Shown here: piece by piece, positions 16,974-26,268 of the stretch
Layout of the letters: every line of letters starts with the position of its first letter
How positions within the stretch are numbered: position 1 is the stretch's first letter
Assembly (NCBI GenBank): GCA_021323775.1
Contig: JAJPKK010000021.1
Span: forward strand, 1-46,646
Direction of reading: 5' to 3'
Source: Hyphomicrobiales bacterium
GTDB taxonomy: Bacteria > Pseudomonadota > Alphaproteobacteria > Rhizobiales > Xanthobacteraceae
DNA: 46,646 nt
Notes under the pieces: model-generated
Database searches by the model: none
Seen by the model: the letters and a program-made list of their open reading frames with translations, nothing else
What the model was told of the DNA's origin: nothing
Position numbers and translations under genes: made by a program

Positions 16974-18416
16974 CTAACCTCCTGCGCCGGCTAACGCCGG
17001 CTCTTCAGCCTCCACGGGGTGCAACGTCCCGAACAGACTGTTAGATCCGACATCGGTGATTCGAACGGTTGCAATTTGACCGATCAGCGATGTCGGGGCC
17101 ATGACCTGCACAGGCTGCAGGTACGGTGAGCGGCCAACCAGTTGTCCAGAGATCCGGCCGGGCTTTTCGAACAGGACTTCGAGTTTTTGTCCGACGCAAC
17201 TGCGGTTGAACGCGCGCTGGTGGCGGTCGATACATTCCTGCAGCCTGGCGAGACGCTCCGTCTTCACCTCGTCCGCGATCTGATCTCCGCGCTCGGCCGC
17301 GGGCGTTCCAGGACGCGGCGAATACTTGAACGAGAACGCCCCTGCGAAGCGCACGTCTTCGACGATGCGCAGAGTGTCGCTGAAATCCTCCTCGGTTTCG
17401 CCAGGGAAGCCGACGATGAAATCAGACGTAAAAGCAATGTCGGGGCGGGCCGCTCGCAATCGCGCGATGACGTCGAGATAGTCGGCCCTGGTATGGCGCC
17501 GGTTCATGGCGGCGAGCACACGGTCGGAGCCGGATTGCACCGGGAGATGGAGCTGCGGCATCAGCACCGCCAGATCGCGATGAGCAGCGATGAGGTCCTC
17601 ATCCATGTCGCGCGGATGACTGGTCGTGTAACGAAGCCGCTTCACCCCTGACACATCCGCGAGCCGGTGCAAGAGGCGGCCGAGCGTCGCCTGGCCCCCG
17701 TTTGCGGTCTTTCCGTGATACGCGTTGACATTCTGTCCAATCAGGGTGACCTCGCGGACGCCCGCTCTCGCGAGGTTTTCGACCTCGGCCACGATCGCGG
17801 CGACCGGCCGCGAGACTTCGGCGCCGCGTGTGTAGGGCACAACGCAGAAGGTGCAAAACTTGTCGCAGCCCTCCTGGACCGTGACGAATGAGGTGACGCC
17901 GCGAGCGCGAACTGTTGCGGCGGCGGGCGGCGCGAGGCGGTCGAACTTGTCCTCGACGGGAAACTCTGTATCCACAACTTTGGCGCCGCGTTCCGCGCGG
18001 GCCAGCAGCGCCGGAAGGCGGTGATAGTTTTGTGGCCCGACCACCACGTCGACCAAGGGCGCCCGGCGCACGATCTCTTCGCCTTCAGCCTGGGCCACGC
18101 AGCCTGCCACTGCGACAATGAGGTTGCGGCCGGATCGCGCCGCCTCGCGCTTGAGCCCGCGAATGCGGCCAAGCTCCGAATAGACCTTTTCGGCCGCCTT
18201 CTCCCGAATGTGACAGGTGTTGAGGATGATGACGTCGGCCTCCTCGGGAGCGCCGGTTTCCACATAGGACGCGTCGCTGGTCAGAAGGTCCGCCATACGA
18301 TCGGAGTCGTAGACGTTCATCTGACAGCCGTATGATTTCACGTGGAGCTTACGCAAGCCCTTGAGATTCCACAGTGTTGTTGCAAAATCGCCGCGACTTC
18401 CCCGCCCCTTGCTCAT
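16974..18416 (-). CDS. miaB: tRNA-2-methylthio-N6-dimethylallyladenosine synthase
   Basis: 480 aa radical-SAM methylthiotransferase that adds 2-methylthio to i6A37 of tRNA. The N-terminal MTTase domain carries the auxiliary cluster cysteines C31 (SYGCQMN), C68 (NTCHIR) and C106 (AGCVAQ). The radical-SAM CxxxCxxC is C184/C188/C191 (GCDKFCTFC). A C-terminal TRAM domain is present ([15 protein letters not shown]). No good ribosome site precedes the ATG at 18416, and the first 20 residues are not typical, so a start a few codons later is possible. It is first in the miaB-phoH-ybeY-corC-lnt operon. Confidence 0.95.
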   Translation of the reverse strand: MSKGRGSRGDFATTLWNLKGLRKLHVKSYGCQMNVYDSDRMADLLTSDASYVETGAPEEADVIILNTCHIREKAAEKVYSELGRIRGLKREAARSGRNLIVAVAGCVAQAEGEEIVRRAPLVDVVVGPQNYHRLPALLARAERGAKVVDTEFPVEDKFDRLAPPAAATVRARGVTSFVTVQEGCDKFCTFCVVPYTRGAEVSRPVAAIVAEVENLARAGVREVTLIGQNVNAYHGKTANGGQATLGRLLHRLADVSGVKRLRYTTSHPRDMDEDLIAAHRDLAVLMPQLHLPVQSGSDRVLAAMNRRHTRADYLDVIARLRAARPDIAFTSDFIVGFPGETEEDFSDTLRIVEDVRFAGAFSFKYSPRPGTPAAERGDQIADEVKTERLARLQECIDRHQRAFNRSCVGQKLEVLFEKPGRISGQLVGRSPYLQPVQVMAPTSLIGQIATVRITDVGSNSLFGTLHPVEAEEPALAGAGG

Positions 18417-18529
18417 ATAGGATCTTGCACCAAAAAGGAATTGCCAGTCGGACGCCGAGGTCGCATCGCATTCTTATGTGTGGTCGCCTGCCCATCGGGT
18501 CCAGTCGTCGCCTGCGCATTGGGGGCGGC

Positions 18530-19345
18530 TCAGGGGCCACGGCGCAGCCCGTCAGCCGGCGCAATCCGCCGGCCGCGCAACGCCGCGACGGTCATTGCAC
18601 GGACATCGCCTTCGAGCCGGGCGGCCACGGCCTTACGATCGGAGAAATCGTCAAAAACAATGGGGTCGCCCCAGCTCACCGTCACGTCGATGGCGCCGCG
18701 TGCTACCAATTGCCGCAGGTGCGGCAGCAAGGATGCCGCCCCATACCAGGCGACGCGGCACCGGCTCATGCGGTCGAGCGGGACTCCGAGCATGGCCGTG
18801 TAGGCGACGGAGAGCGGCTGGATCCAGACCCGCTTGATATGCCCGGCTTCGGCAAGCGCCTCGCCGGCCGATCCGATCAGGGCCGTGCGGAACGCAAGCA
18901 GGCGATTGCCGTCGCTTGACGTGCCTTCTGCAAACAGCACGACGGGGTCGCCATCGGCGAGCCGCCGCGCGATTTCGCTGTTCACCTCCTGAGTTTTGTG
19001 CCGTCGGGCCCGGTCGACGAACACAGTGCCCTGAAGCCTTGCAAGAAGCCCGAAGATCGGCCACCCGGCGACCTCGCGCTTGGCCACGAACACCACCGGC
19101 GCGACGGCCGTGATCACGGAAATGTCGAGCCAGGACGTGTGATTTGCAACGATCAACAGGGGCCTTTCCTCGATCCGCCGACCAATCGTGGTGATGCAAA
19201 CCCCGAGAATCCGGCAAACGAGGCCATGATAAAGGGTCGGAATGCGCCGGCGCATCGGCCATTTCATTCGCACTGCCAGCCACTGAAACGGCAGCAGCGC
19301 CAGCGTGAGCGCGGCGATCGCGCCGATCGAGAGAAGAGCGCGCAC
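18530..19345 (-). CDS. plsC: 1-acyl-sn-glycerol-3-phosphate acyltransferase
   Basis: 271 aa. Converts lysophosphatidate to phosphatidate at the inner membrane. An N-terminal hydrophobic segment (about 5-25) is followed by the acyltransferase signatures: HX4D as NHTSWLD (H69, D74), the FxxR box FVDRAR (109-114), and FAEGTSS (EGT at 140-142). It starts with GTG at 19345, twelve bases after the fur stop, so the two are probably co-transcribed. The C-terminal 70 residues are less conserved. Confidence 0.92.
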   Translation of the reverse strand: MRALLSIGAIAALTLALLPFQWLAVRMKWPMRRRIPTLYHGLVCRILGVCITTIGRRIEERPLLIVANHTSWLDISVITAVAPVVFVAKREVAGWPIFGLLARLQGTVFVDRARRHKTQEVNSEIARRLADGDPVVLFAEGTSSDGNRLLAFRTALIGSAGEALAEAGHIKRVWIQPLSVAYTAMLGVPLDRMSRCRVAWYGAASLLPHLRQLVARGAIDVTVSWGDPIVFDDFSDRKAVAARLEGDVRAMTVAALRGRRIAPADGLRRGP

Positions 19346-19357
19346 GTTCAGCTCGGG

Positions 19358-19810
19358 CTACGGGCCTTTAGGCTTGTCATCGAGCGGCACCGCGTAGAGT
19401 TCCAGCCGGTGATCGACCAGGCGAAATCCGAGCCGGCGAGCCACCTCGGCTTGCAAGCGCTCGATTTCCGCAGACTCGAATTCGACCACTTCGCCGGTGC
19501 GCAAATTGATGAGGTGGTCGTGATGGCTTTCGCGCAATTGCTCATAGCGGGCCCGGCCTGCGCGAAAATCGTGCCGCTCCACAATACCGGCATCCTCGAA
19601 GAGCTTGACGGTGCGGTAGACCGTCGAGATCGAAATCCGGCTGTCGATCAGAGCGCAGCGCCGAAACAATTCCTCGACATCCGGGTGATCCTCAGCCCTG
19701 GCCAGGACGCGCGCAATGACCCTTCTTTGCTCGGTCATGCGCATGCCCTTGGCGACGCATTGAGCCTCAATGTGATTGAGTGGGGCGTGCGGTGCGTTGG
19801 CTTCGCTCAT
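19358..19810 (-). CDS. Fur/Mur-family metalloregulator
   Basis: 150 aa. A winged helix (about 20-90; ISISTVYRTVKLFEDAGIV is the recognition region) is followed by a metal-binding dimerisation domain with SHHDHLINLRTGEVVEF (H96, H97, H99). The CxxC zinc cysteines of enterobacterial Fur are absent, as in rhizobial Fur/Mur proteins that sense manganese as well as iron. It lacks the HxH haem motif of Irr. The gene sits in the tsaB-rimI-fur-plsC series but has a 147-base AT-rich leader with an Irr-box-like palindrome, indicating its own promoter. Fur versus Mur cannot be decided from sequence. Confidence 0.9.
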   Translation of the reverse strand: MSEANAPHAPLNHIEAQCVAKGMRMTEQRRVIARVLARAEDHPDVEELFRRCALIDSRISISTVYRTVKLFEDAGIVERHDFRAGRARYEQLRESHHDHLINLRTGEVVEFESAEIERLQAEVARRLGFRLVDHRLELYAVPLDDKPKGP

Positions 19811-19850
19811 TCGAGTACTGTCCCTAAATACCGCAGCGAAAAAACGTACC

Positions 19851-19870
19851 TTCTAAGAATTATTCTAAAA
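19851..19870 (-). promoter_or_regulatory. Irr-box/ICE-like palindrome upstream of the Fur/Mur gene
   Basis: On the minus strand this reads TTTTAGAATAATTCTTAGAA. It holds the TTTAGAA-N3-TTCT half-site pattern of the rhizobial iron control element bound by Irr, with two mismatches in the second half. It lies about 40-60 bases before the ATG, in an AT-rich promoter-like stretch. Confidence 0.5.
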
Positions 19871-19957
19871 TGATGAGTGAAATTCGTCCACTTGATCCCC
19901 GCTGCGAATTATCGCCCCACTGATCCCCCTCAGCCGGGGAGCGTAGGGAGGGGGCGC

Positions 19958-20470
19958 TCATGCAAGGTCCCGCCGCAAGACCAATGCGGTCCCCGCCTCC
20001 TGTCCCGCTCCCACATAATAGCTGTCGCGACGGCCCACCTCGTGAAATCGTAATCCTGAATAGAGGCGGCGGGCCGGAATGTTGCGTTCATCCACTTCGA
20101 GGAACACCGAACCGATCCCGTACAGAGCGAGGCGGCGCAAATGGACGTCGAGCAATTTGCGAGCAAGGCCCCGACCGCGAAAGGACGCAGCAACTGCGAT
20201 CGAGAGGATCTCGGCCTGATCGGCCGCCAATCGCGAGATCACGAATCCGACGAGCCGCTCCCCTGACATGGCGCGATCGGCAACCACATTGTGCTCGATC
20301 AGCAGGCGCTCAAATTCCTCTGCGCTCCAACCCCGGCCGAACGCGGCCGCATGCAGGGCAGCAAATTGTTCCGCATCCCGCGTTCCCGCGGGCGACACCG
20401 ACGACGCCGAAGCGCCCAGCAGCCAGCTGAGCCACGCCCAAGGCGAGGTTACAAAGAACGGAAAGATCAT
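19958..20470 (-). CDS. rimI: Ribosomal protein S18-alanine N-acetyltransferase-like GNAT
   Basis: 170 aa GNAT. The acetyl-CoA loop is VAASFRGRGLARKLLD (R/Q-x-x-G-x-G/A type), and the C-terminal segment VDERNIPARRLYSGLRFHEV fits RimI. RimI acetylates the S18 N-terminus in E. coli; here the assignment rests on sequence and on pairing with tsaB, whose stop it overlaps by four bases (ATGA). The N-terminal 25 residues (MIFPFFVTSPWAWLSWLLG) are unusually hydrophobic for RimI and may contain a later true start. Confidence 0.88.
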   Translation of the reverse strand: MIFPFFVTSPWAWLSWLLGASASSVSPAGTRDAEQFAALHAAAFGRGWSAEEFERLLIEHNVVADRAMSGERLVGFVISRLAADQAEILSIAVAASFRGRGLARKLLDVHLRRLALYGIGSVFLEVDERNIPARRLYSGLRFHEVGRRDSYYVGAGQEAGTALVLRRDLA

Positions 20471-21150
20471 CGCCGCGGCACAATACCCGCCTCCTGCGGA
20501 TGCGCATCCGCATCGCCCAGATAGAGCGGTTTCACCGGAGCCGTCAAATCGGCGGATGCCGCTCCAAGTCGCGCAACCGACACGATATCCGGCGCGCTGA
20601 CAGCGCTCACCATGAGCGGCCTCGGCTCACCGTCTGGCCAGGCGTCCTCGATCAGTTGCGCGGCATTCCCGACAATGCGGGTCGGGCGCGCGACGGCGGC
20701 GCGAATCGCATCGCGCGTTGAGGCAACGCGAGGCGGAACAAGGCTCCGTCCGCCGGGACCGAACAGCTGCATATAGACCCGGTCATGTCGCGCGTTAATG
20801 ACCGCAAGAACGGCATTGCCGTCATCCGCCTCGAGGACAGGCGCCGCTAAAGCCGCCAAGGTCGTCAAACCGATCGCTGGCTTGCCGGCCGCGAGCGCAA
20901 TTCCGCGCGCCGCTGCTACGCCGACGCGCAGGCCGGTGAAGCTGCCGGGTCCGATCGTTACGGCAACGCGGTCGAGATCGGCAAACTCCATCCGGGCTTC
21001 GGCCATCACGGCGGCAATCAACGGCATCAGAGCTTCGGCGTGACCCCGCGTCATTGGCACTGACCGGCTGGTCGCACCGTCCGTACGGTCAGTGTCGAGG
21101 ATCGCGGCCGAGCAGGCTTCAAGCGCCGTATCTATGGCGAGAACTCGCAT
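20467..21150 (-). CDS. tsaB: tRNA threonylcarbamoyladenosine biosynthesis protein TsaB
   Basis: 227 aa from the ATG at 21150, chosen because GGGGGAG lies upstream and the product then begins MRVLAIDTALEACSAA, the canonical TsaB N-terminus. TsaB is the ASKHA-fold partner of TsaD in t6A37 synthesis. Family segments include GPGSFTGLRVGVAAARGIAL near residue 70. It overlaps rimI by four bases. The preceding 338 bases are repeat-rich and non-coding. Confidence 0.94.
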   Translation of the reverse strand: MRVLAIDTALEACSAAILDTDRTDGATSRSVPMTRGHAEALMPLIAAVMAEARMEFADLDRVAVTIGPGSFTGLRVGVAAARGIALAAGKPAIGLTTLAALAAPVLEADDGNAVLAVINARHDRVYMQLFGPGGRSLVPPRVASTRDAIRAAVARPTRIVGNAAQLIEDAWPDGEPRPLMVSAVSAPDIVSVARLGAASADLTAPVKPLYLGDADAHPQEAGIVPRR

Positions 21151-21488
21151 TGGGTCGATCTCCCCCTGCCGTCGCGGTGTGCGCGGCAGGGCAATTGCAT
21201 GTGACCTGGCCACGCCATGCTCCTTCTCCCGCCTGCCATAACGGCCGTTACGCGCGTCTTCGACGGCCTATGGAGAGGGGTGGGGCGAGGAAGCCTCGCG
21301 GCAAACACAAAGTCGCCGCTCAGAATCGTGGAAAGCCCCTCATCCGGAATTTGCGCGACAAGTGCGCAAATTCCGGCCTTCTGAGCGCTTGTCGGCGTTG
21401 CAAGCGGCGAGAGGCGTAGGGGCGGCGCCCGCATGCGAGTACGTTGGCGCGCGGGAGGAAGACGAGGAGGGGGCGGCAGATCCCACGA
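21151..21488. other. tsaB-nfu intergenic repeat region
   Basis: 338 bases with no supported gene. It contains GC-rich elements, including GGCAGGG-type arms near 21168-21195, a GAGAGGGGTGGGGCGAGG element near 21272, and the perfect hairpin at 21344-21376. It also holds the tsaB ribosome site at its 3' end. Confidence 0.55.
21344..21376. repeat. Perfect 13-bp intergenic hairpin
   Basis: CCGGAATTTGCGC (21344-21356) and GCGCAAATTCCGG (21364-21376) are exact complements with a 7-base loop. No T run follows on either side, so it is more likely a palindromic repeat than a terminator. Confidence 0.7.
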
Positions 21489-22043
21489 TCACACGGGTCG
21501 AACTTCAATGACGTCCGGCACGTAATGGCGCAGCAGATTCTGGATGCCGTGCTTCAGCGTTGCGGTTGAGGACGGGCAGCCGGAACACGAGCCCTTCATG
21601 TGGAGAAACACGACGCCATCTTTGAAGCCGCGGAACGTGATGTCGCCGCCATCATTGGCCACGGCCGGCCGCACGCGGGTCTCGATCAGTTCCTTGATGA
21701 TGGCGACGGTCTCGGCATCCTGGCCATCGAAAAATTCATTCGCCTCAGCGGCCTCCGCTGCGCGGCTGACGATCGGCGCGCCGGACATGAAGTGCTCCAT
21801 GATGGCGCCGAGAATTGCCGGCTTGATATGCTGCCATTCCGCGTCCGCTTTCGTCACCGTGATAAAGTCGCTGCCGAGAAACACGCCGGCTACGCCCGGA
21901 ACGGCGAACAACCGTTCCGCCAGAGGCGATTTCGCTGCATCCGCAGGGCTTGGAATATCCAGCACGCCGTCCGGCAGCACCGGCCGGCCCGGAAGGAACT
22001 TCAGGGTTGCGGGATTTGGCGTCGCTTCGGTCTGGATGAACAT
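21489..22043 (-). CDS. NifU-family iron-sulfur scaffold/carrier (Nfu)
   Basis: 184 aa from the ATG at 22043, giving MFIQTEATPNPATLKFLPGR, the standard Nfu_N start. The C-terminal NifU domain carries the cluster-binding CxxC in GSCSGCPSS, which holds a [4Fe-4S] cluster at a dimer interface and delivers it to target enzymes. The eukaryotic NFU1-like architecture (Nfu_N plus NifU) is typical of alphaproteobacteria. A longer open frame upstream lacks family similarity. Neighbours: usp upstream and tsaB downstream. Confidence 0.93.
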   Translation of the reverse strand: MFIQTEATPNPATLKFLPGRPVLPDGVLDIPSPADAAKSPLAERLFAVPGVAGVFLGSDFITVTKADAEWQHIKPAILGAIMEHFMSGAPIVSRAAEAAEANEFFDGQDAETVAIIKELIETRVRPAVANDGGDITFRGFKDGVVFLHMKGSCSGCPSSTATLKHGIQNLLRHYVPDVIEVRPV

Positions 22044-22282
22044 CTGAAAAATCTCCACTGCCGCTTTGGGTTCAAGGCCCAAGGACATCGACAAGCTGCA
22101 GCCACCAACATGGGAGTTCCCGCCGGAGAGGTCAACAGCCGCGCCGCGATCGAAGAAGTTGGGGCCAACAGGGGCGTCGTGATTTTGCCGGTTTAATCAG
22201 GCGAAGTGCGCCGGCGGGAAGCCGACGGATCGGATGACAGATGGCGACCGCCGGGGCTCTGGCGCAAGCAGCGCGCCGAAGG

Positions 22283-22777
22283 TCAGGCCATCGCGTCGAT
22301 CTCTTCGTCGGTCAAGTGTCCGGGCACAATCGCCACCGGAATCGGAAAGGTGCCGGCGGTGCTGCCGAGGTGGGAAACCAGCGGCCCCGGTCCTTCTTTG
22401 CCGACCCCGGCGGCGAGCACCAGCACGGCGATGTCTTCGTCTTCTTCGATAAGCTTGAGGATTTCTTCGGCCACATCGCCTTCGCGGATCACGCATTCCG
22501 GGGTGATGCCGGCGATGCCGTTCGAACGCGCCGCGAAGGTTGCGAGCTTGGCGGCGGCCTCCTCATGGGCTTCGGCGCGCATGATATCGGCGACACCCAG
22601 CCACTGCTGGTTATGATCGCGGGTTTCGATGACGCGCAGCAACACGACGCTGACGCCAACGCGAGCGGCGCGGCGGCTCGCGTAGTACATGGCGCGGTCG
22701 CATTCGGGCGTGTCGTCGATGATCACCAGGTACTTTGCCTTGTGACCAGCCTCGTAGCTCCTTCGCCTGCGGGTCAT
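22283..22777 (-). CDS. Universal stress protein family
   Basis: 164 aa, single Usp domain. It has an N-terminal beta strand (KYLVIIDDTPECDRAMYYA) and a C-terminal region (EDIAVLVLAAGVGKEGPGPL, then GTFPIPVAIVPG). The canonical ATP-binding G-2x-G-9x-G(S/T) motif is only partly recognisable (GVGKEGPG... STAG), so nucleotide binding is uncertain. It lies between trpS and nfu on the same strand, as in related rhizobial genomes. Confidence 0.88.
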   Translation of the reverse strand: MTRRRRSYEAGHKAKYLVIIDDTPECDRAMYYASRRAARVGVSVVLLRVIETRDHNQQWLGVADIMRAEAHEEAAAKLATFAARSNGIAGITPECVIREGDVAEEILKLIEEDEDIAVLVLAAGVGKEGPGPLVSHLGSTAGTFPIPVAIVPGHLTDEEIDAMA

Positions 22778-23170
22778 CGAACCGGCTCATCGGACCTGTT
22801 GGGGATCGCTGGCGTCCGTTAACTCGCGATCGGCGCACCGGGTGCAATGGTGCCATGACGCATCGTCGCAGCACAAGAGAAGCAGGCCCGGCCCTTCGTT
22901 TGGAGCGCAGGCGTCCCGCCCGCTCTCCGCAAGCCCCCGCGGCTGCCGCCGTCCCCCCTTTTTGCTAGACAGGACAATCGCGTTTGCGTCCAGCCCTTCA
23001 AAAGAATAACTGCTCCACTTGCGGTTTCCCCCCGCTTGCGGGCAGGGGAGGGAGCCGCCTCACGGCACTGACTCGCGGCACGAGGCCCCCGCTGACCGTC
23101 CGCCGCAAGCGGGGAGGGGAAGCCCGCTGCACCGCCGCGGAGTATTGAAGCGCGGTTTCGCGGAAGAGCT
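22778..23170. other. trpS-usp intergenic repeat region
   Basis: 393 bases with no supported gene. It holds GAGCGCAGGCGTCCCGCCCG (22903 onward), close to the element at 24287, and a CCCCGCTTGCGGGCAGGGG hairpin near 23030-23048 with a second CCGCAAGCGGGGAGGGG copy near 23101-23117 in opposite sense. These are members of the window-wide palindromic repeat family. The usp promoter presumably lies here. Confidence 0.6.
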
Positions 23171-24217
23171 TTAGCGGCGGATAAATCCAACGATATCCTT
23201 CACTGACTTCATGGTTTGATCCGCAAGCAGCGCCGCCCGGGCGGCGCCCTCGGCAAGCACCGAATCGATGTAGGCGGCGTCGGCAACGAGCCGCTTCATC
23301 TCTGCGCCGATCGGACCGAGCTTGGCGACCGCGAGGTCGACGAGCGCCGACTTGAAGGTCGAGAATTGCCCGCCGCCGAACTGTGCCAGCACCGCAGGCT
23401 TCGGGGTATTGGCAAGCGCCGCATAGATGCCGACCAGATTGTCGGCCTCCGGCCGCGTCTCGAGCCCCTTCTCCTCCGATGGCAGCGGTTCTGGATCAGT
23501 TTTCGCCTTGCGGATTTTCTGCGCGATAGCATCGGCGTCGTCGGTGAGATTGATGCGCGAATAATCGGAAGGGTCGGATTTCGACATCTTCTTGGTGCCG
23601 TCGCGCAGCGACATCACGCGCGTGGCCGGGCCTTGGATCAAGGGCTCGGGCAATGGAAAGAAAGCATCGCCTGCTCCCAGCGCCGCGATCGATTCAGCGA
23701 AGTCGTTATTGAATTTCTGCGCGATATCGCGCGTCAGTTCCAGGTGCTGCTTCTGGTCCTCGCCCACCGGCACATGGGTGGCCCGGTAAACCAGAATATC
23801 GGCCGCCATCAGGGTGGGATAAGTGAAAAGGCCGACCGACGCGTTCTCGCGGTCCTTGCCGGCCTTATCCTTGAACTGCGTCATCCGGCCGAGCCAGCCC
23901 ATGCGGGCGACGCAATTGAACACCCACGCCAGCTCCGCGTGCTGGTGGACCTGGCTCTGGTTGAAGAGGATGCTCTGTTTTGGGTTAATTCCCGCAGCCA
24001 GATAGGCCGCGATCACCTCGCGGGTGTTGTGCGCGAGCTGCTTCGGACCGCCCCAGACCGACAGGGGCTGAGTCAGCGCATGGAGATCGACGACGCAATA
24101 GATGCACGAATACCGCTGTTGCAGGGCCACGAACTTCACGATCGCGCCCAGGTAATTGCCGAGATGCAGGTTGCCGGTCGGCTGAACCCCGGAAAAAACC
24201 AGCTCATTGAACTTCAT
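23171..24217 (-). CDS. trpS: Tryptophanyl-tRNA synthetase
   Basis: 348 aa class I synthetase. The HIGH-type motif is [10 protein letters not shown] near residue 17, and KMSKSDPSD is the KMSKS loop. It charges tRNA-Trp using ATP. Length and start ([15 protein letters not shown]) are typical. It follows murJ on the same strand across a repeat-filled 196-base gap, a common order in rhizobiales. Confidence 0.97.
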   Translation of the reverse strand: MKFNELVFSGVQPTGNLHLGNYLGAIVKFVALQQRYSCIYCVVDLHALTQPLSVWGGPKQLAHNTREVIAAYLAAGINPKQSILFNQSQVHQHAELAWVFNCVARMGWLGRMTQFKDKAGKDRENASVGLFTYPTLMAADILVYRATHVPVGEDQKQHLELTRDIAQKFNNDFAESIAALGAGDAFFPLPEPLIQGPATRVMSLRDGTKKMSKSDPSDYSRINLTDDADAIAQKIRKAKTDPEPLPSEEKGLETRPEADNLVGIYAALANTPKPAVLAQFGGGQFSTFKSALVDLAVAKLGPIGAEMKRLVADAAYIDSVLAEGAARAALLADQTMKSVKDIVGFIRR

Positions 24218-24286
24218 CGCGGCGCTCCTTTCGATGGCTCGGGGTCATGCCACGCCGCGGCGACGGCAGGCAAGAGGGCTTCCTGG

Positions 24287-24400
24287 GAGCGCGGGCGTCC
24301 TGCCCGCTCAGTGACCGAGGCCGCTCCGGCATCCGCTACCCCCGCCTACCCCCGCAAGCGGGGGAGGGTAGGATGGGGCGGCGGGCGGGCGCGCGTACCC
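24287..24400. repeat. Composite palindromic repeat between murJ and trpS
   Basis: A first hairpin GAGCGCGGGCGTCC/TGCCCGCTC (24287-24309) is followed by CTACCCCCGCAAGCGGGGGA with a GGGTAGG arm (24346-24372). This two-part order matches the segment inserted in lnt. Intergenic, non-coding. Confidence 0.75.
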
Positions 24401-24413
24401 CCAGGAAGGCCCT

Positions 24414-25976
24414 TCAAAAGCCCTCGCGGATGGCGCGGAGCAGAATCCGCGCCGACGCCACTCCCAGCGCCTGCAGGCAACCGAGATAGAGGGCAAGTCC
24501 CGCTGCGACCAAGAGGCCGAGCGCCCCGACGCGGGCGAGCCAGGAGCCGGACATATCGAGCCACGATGTCAGCAACGCGTTCGCGCCGGCGATGGACGCG
24601 CCCATGACGAAGGTCGCCAGCATGATACGCGGCACGCGCCGCCACGCTTCGGCTTCAATCCGCAACCAGCCTCGCCGCCACAGGATAACCGCCAGCAGGG
24701 TTGCGCCGACCCAGCCGGACAAAGCAATCGCGCCCGCGATCCCCACATGGCCATAGCGCGGAAACAGGATCACAGCGCCCGTGACCGCGGCTGCGAGCCC
24801 GCATAGCGCCGTATACATTGGGGTATGGGTATCCTCATGGGCGAAAGACACCGCTCCCATCACTTTTTCCAGACTGTGTCCCGGCAGCCCGGCGGAAATC
24901 GCCGTCAGGGCGGCGGCGACCATGGCGGTGTCGCGGGGCCCGAAGGCGCCGCGCTGGAACAATCCGCCTGCGATGGCCTCCGAAAGCACTGCGAACGCGA
25001 CTGCGGCAGGCAATGACAGCCCCAGCGCGATCTCAAGCGCGCGCGATTGCGCGCTCGCGGCATGCGCGCTGTCGTCACTGCGCACGCTCGCCGCGATGGC
25101 GGGACCGAGCACCGAGGCAATCGCGATCGATATGACGCCGAGCGGCAACTCATAGAGACGGTTAGCGTAGTACAGCCACGAAACCGCCGCCTGTGACGAC
25201 GACGCCACCATGACGCCCGCCATCAGCTTGAGCTGCGGAATGCCGCCTGCGAAGACGCCTGGAATCGCCTGGACGACGAACCGGGGCACAGCAGGGGACA
25301 GGGCGAGCCACAGGCGGCGCGGGCGCGTCTCGAGGCGCAGCCACGCGCCGCCGACGCAAACGAGCTGCGCCAGCCCGGCCGCCACCATCGCGGCCGAAAG
25401 AATTGCCGCTGTGCCAACCGTTGCCTGCGCATCGGACATGATGAGGGCGAGCACGACCGCGACCATCACGCCGTTAAACACGACAAGGCCGAACGCCGCT
25501 GCCGCGACCCTGCCGCCCGCGTTGAGGGCGGCCACTGCGACCGCCACGGTGCCGGACACCGCGACATAGGGTATCGACAGGCGGACGAACTCGACTGCGA
25601 GCGCGAAGCGCTGGCCCTCGCCGCGAAAGCCCGGAGCAAGCAGGTGCACGATGGCCGGAGCGAATATGACGCACATGACCGCAAGGCCGACGAGCGATGC
25701 CGCCATGGCGCTCAACACCTCCTCGCCGAATCGCCGCGTCGCCGCAAGGCCATTCTCGTCCTTGATGCGCAACCACATGGGCACGAAGGCGGAATTGAGC
25801 GCGCCTTCCGCGAGCAGACGGCGGAACAGGTTCGGAATCTGCAGCGCCGCAAAGTAAGCATCGGACAGCGGACCCGCCCCGAGCACGGCGGCGACGCCGG
25901 CGTCGCGCAGAAAGCCAAGCAGGCGCGACGTCAGCGTGGCAGCGCCGACCGTCGTGACATCGCGCGCGAGGGACAT
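24414..25976 (-). CDS. murJ: Lipid II flippase MurJ
   Basis: 520 aa, MVF/MOP-fold membrane protein with about 14 hydrophobic segments. N-terminal signature: TLTSRLLGFLRDAGVAAVLG, then FRRLLAEGALNSAFVP, the conserved MurJ region. It flips lipid II across the inner membrane for peptidoglycan synthesis. Full length for the family. It is the first gene of the minus-strand housekeeping block and is divergent from the PfkB kinase gene, with a 292-base shared upstream region. Confidence 0.95.
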   Translation of the reverse strand: MSLARDVTTVGAATLTSRLLGFLRDAGVAAVLGAGPLSDAYFAALQIPNLFRRLLAEGALNSAFVPMWLRIKDENGLAATRRFGEEVLSAMAASLVGLAVMCVIFAPAIVHLLAPGFRGEGQRFALAVEFVRLSIPYVAVSGTVAVAVAALNAGGRVAAAAFGLVVFNGVMVAVVLALIMSDAQATVGTAAILSAAMVAAGLAQLVCVGGAWLRLETRPRRLWLALSPAVPRFVVQAIPGVFAGGIPQLKLMAGVMVASSSQAAVSWLYYANRLYELPLGVISIAIASVLGPAIAASVRSDDSAHAASAQSRALEIALGLSLPAAVAFAVLSEAIAGGLFQRGAFGPRDTAMVAAALTAISAGLPGHSLEKVMGAVSFAHEDTHTPMYTALCGLAAAVTGAVILFPRYGHVGIAGAIALSGWVGATLLAVILWRRGWLRIEAEAWRRVPRIMLATFVMGASIAGANALLTSWLDMSGSWLARVGALGLLVAAGLALYLGCLQALGVASARILLRAIREGF

Positions 25977-26268
25977 TGCTTGGCCTCCGGTTGAGATAAT
26001 AGCCGCGCCTGGCCGGACGCGTCATCCGGCGACGGCAGGATCTTTAAGACGATGTGGTTTGCGGGACCGGCGCTGCAACCATCGGACGGCCCGCAGCAGG
26101 ACGCGACCTGTTCGGCGCGACCATGGGGACCAATATTTCCCCGCCGTCAACGCCAGGGTTGACCGGATTGACCCGACGCTCCATCAGGTGAAGAACTCTC
26201 CTGCGAAGCGATGAAGACGCGCGTCACTCCGCGCCGATGATGCTCAACCCGGTAGGCAGCACACACCC

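Noticed and set aside
18349-18564. Small minus-strand gene between plsC and miaB
   Set aside because: 71 codons overlapping the miaB start, without ribosome site or recognisable motif.
21344-21376. Rho-independent terminator after nfu
   Set aside because: The stem is perfect but no T run follows on either strand, and similar hairpins occur as repeats.
22778-23170. CRISPR-like repeats between usp and trpS
   Set aside because: The copies are irregular palindromes without constant spacing or spacers, and no cas gene is present.
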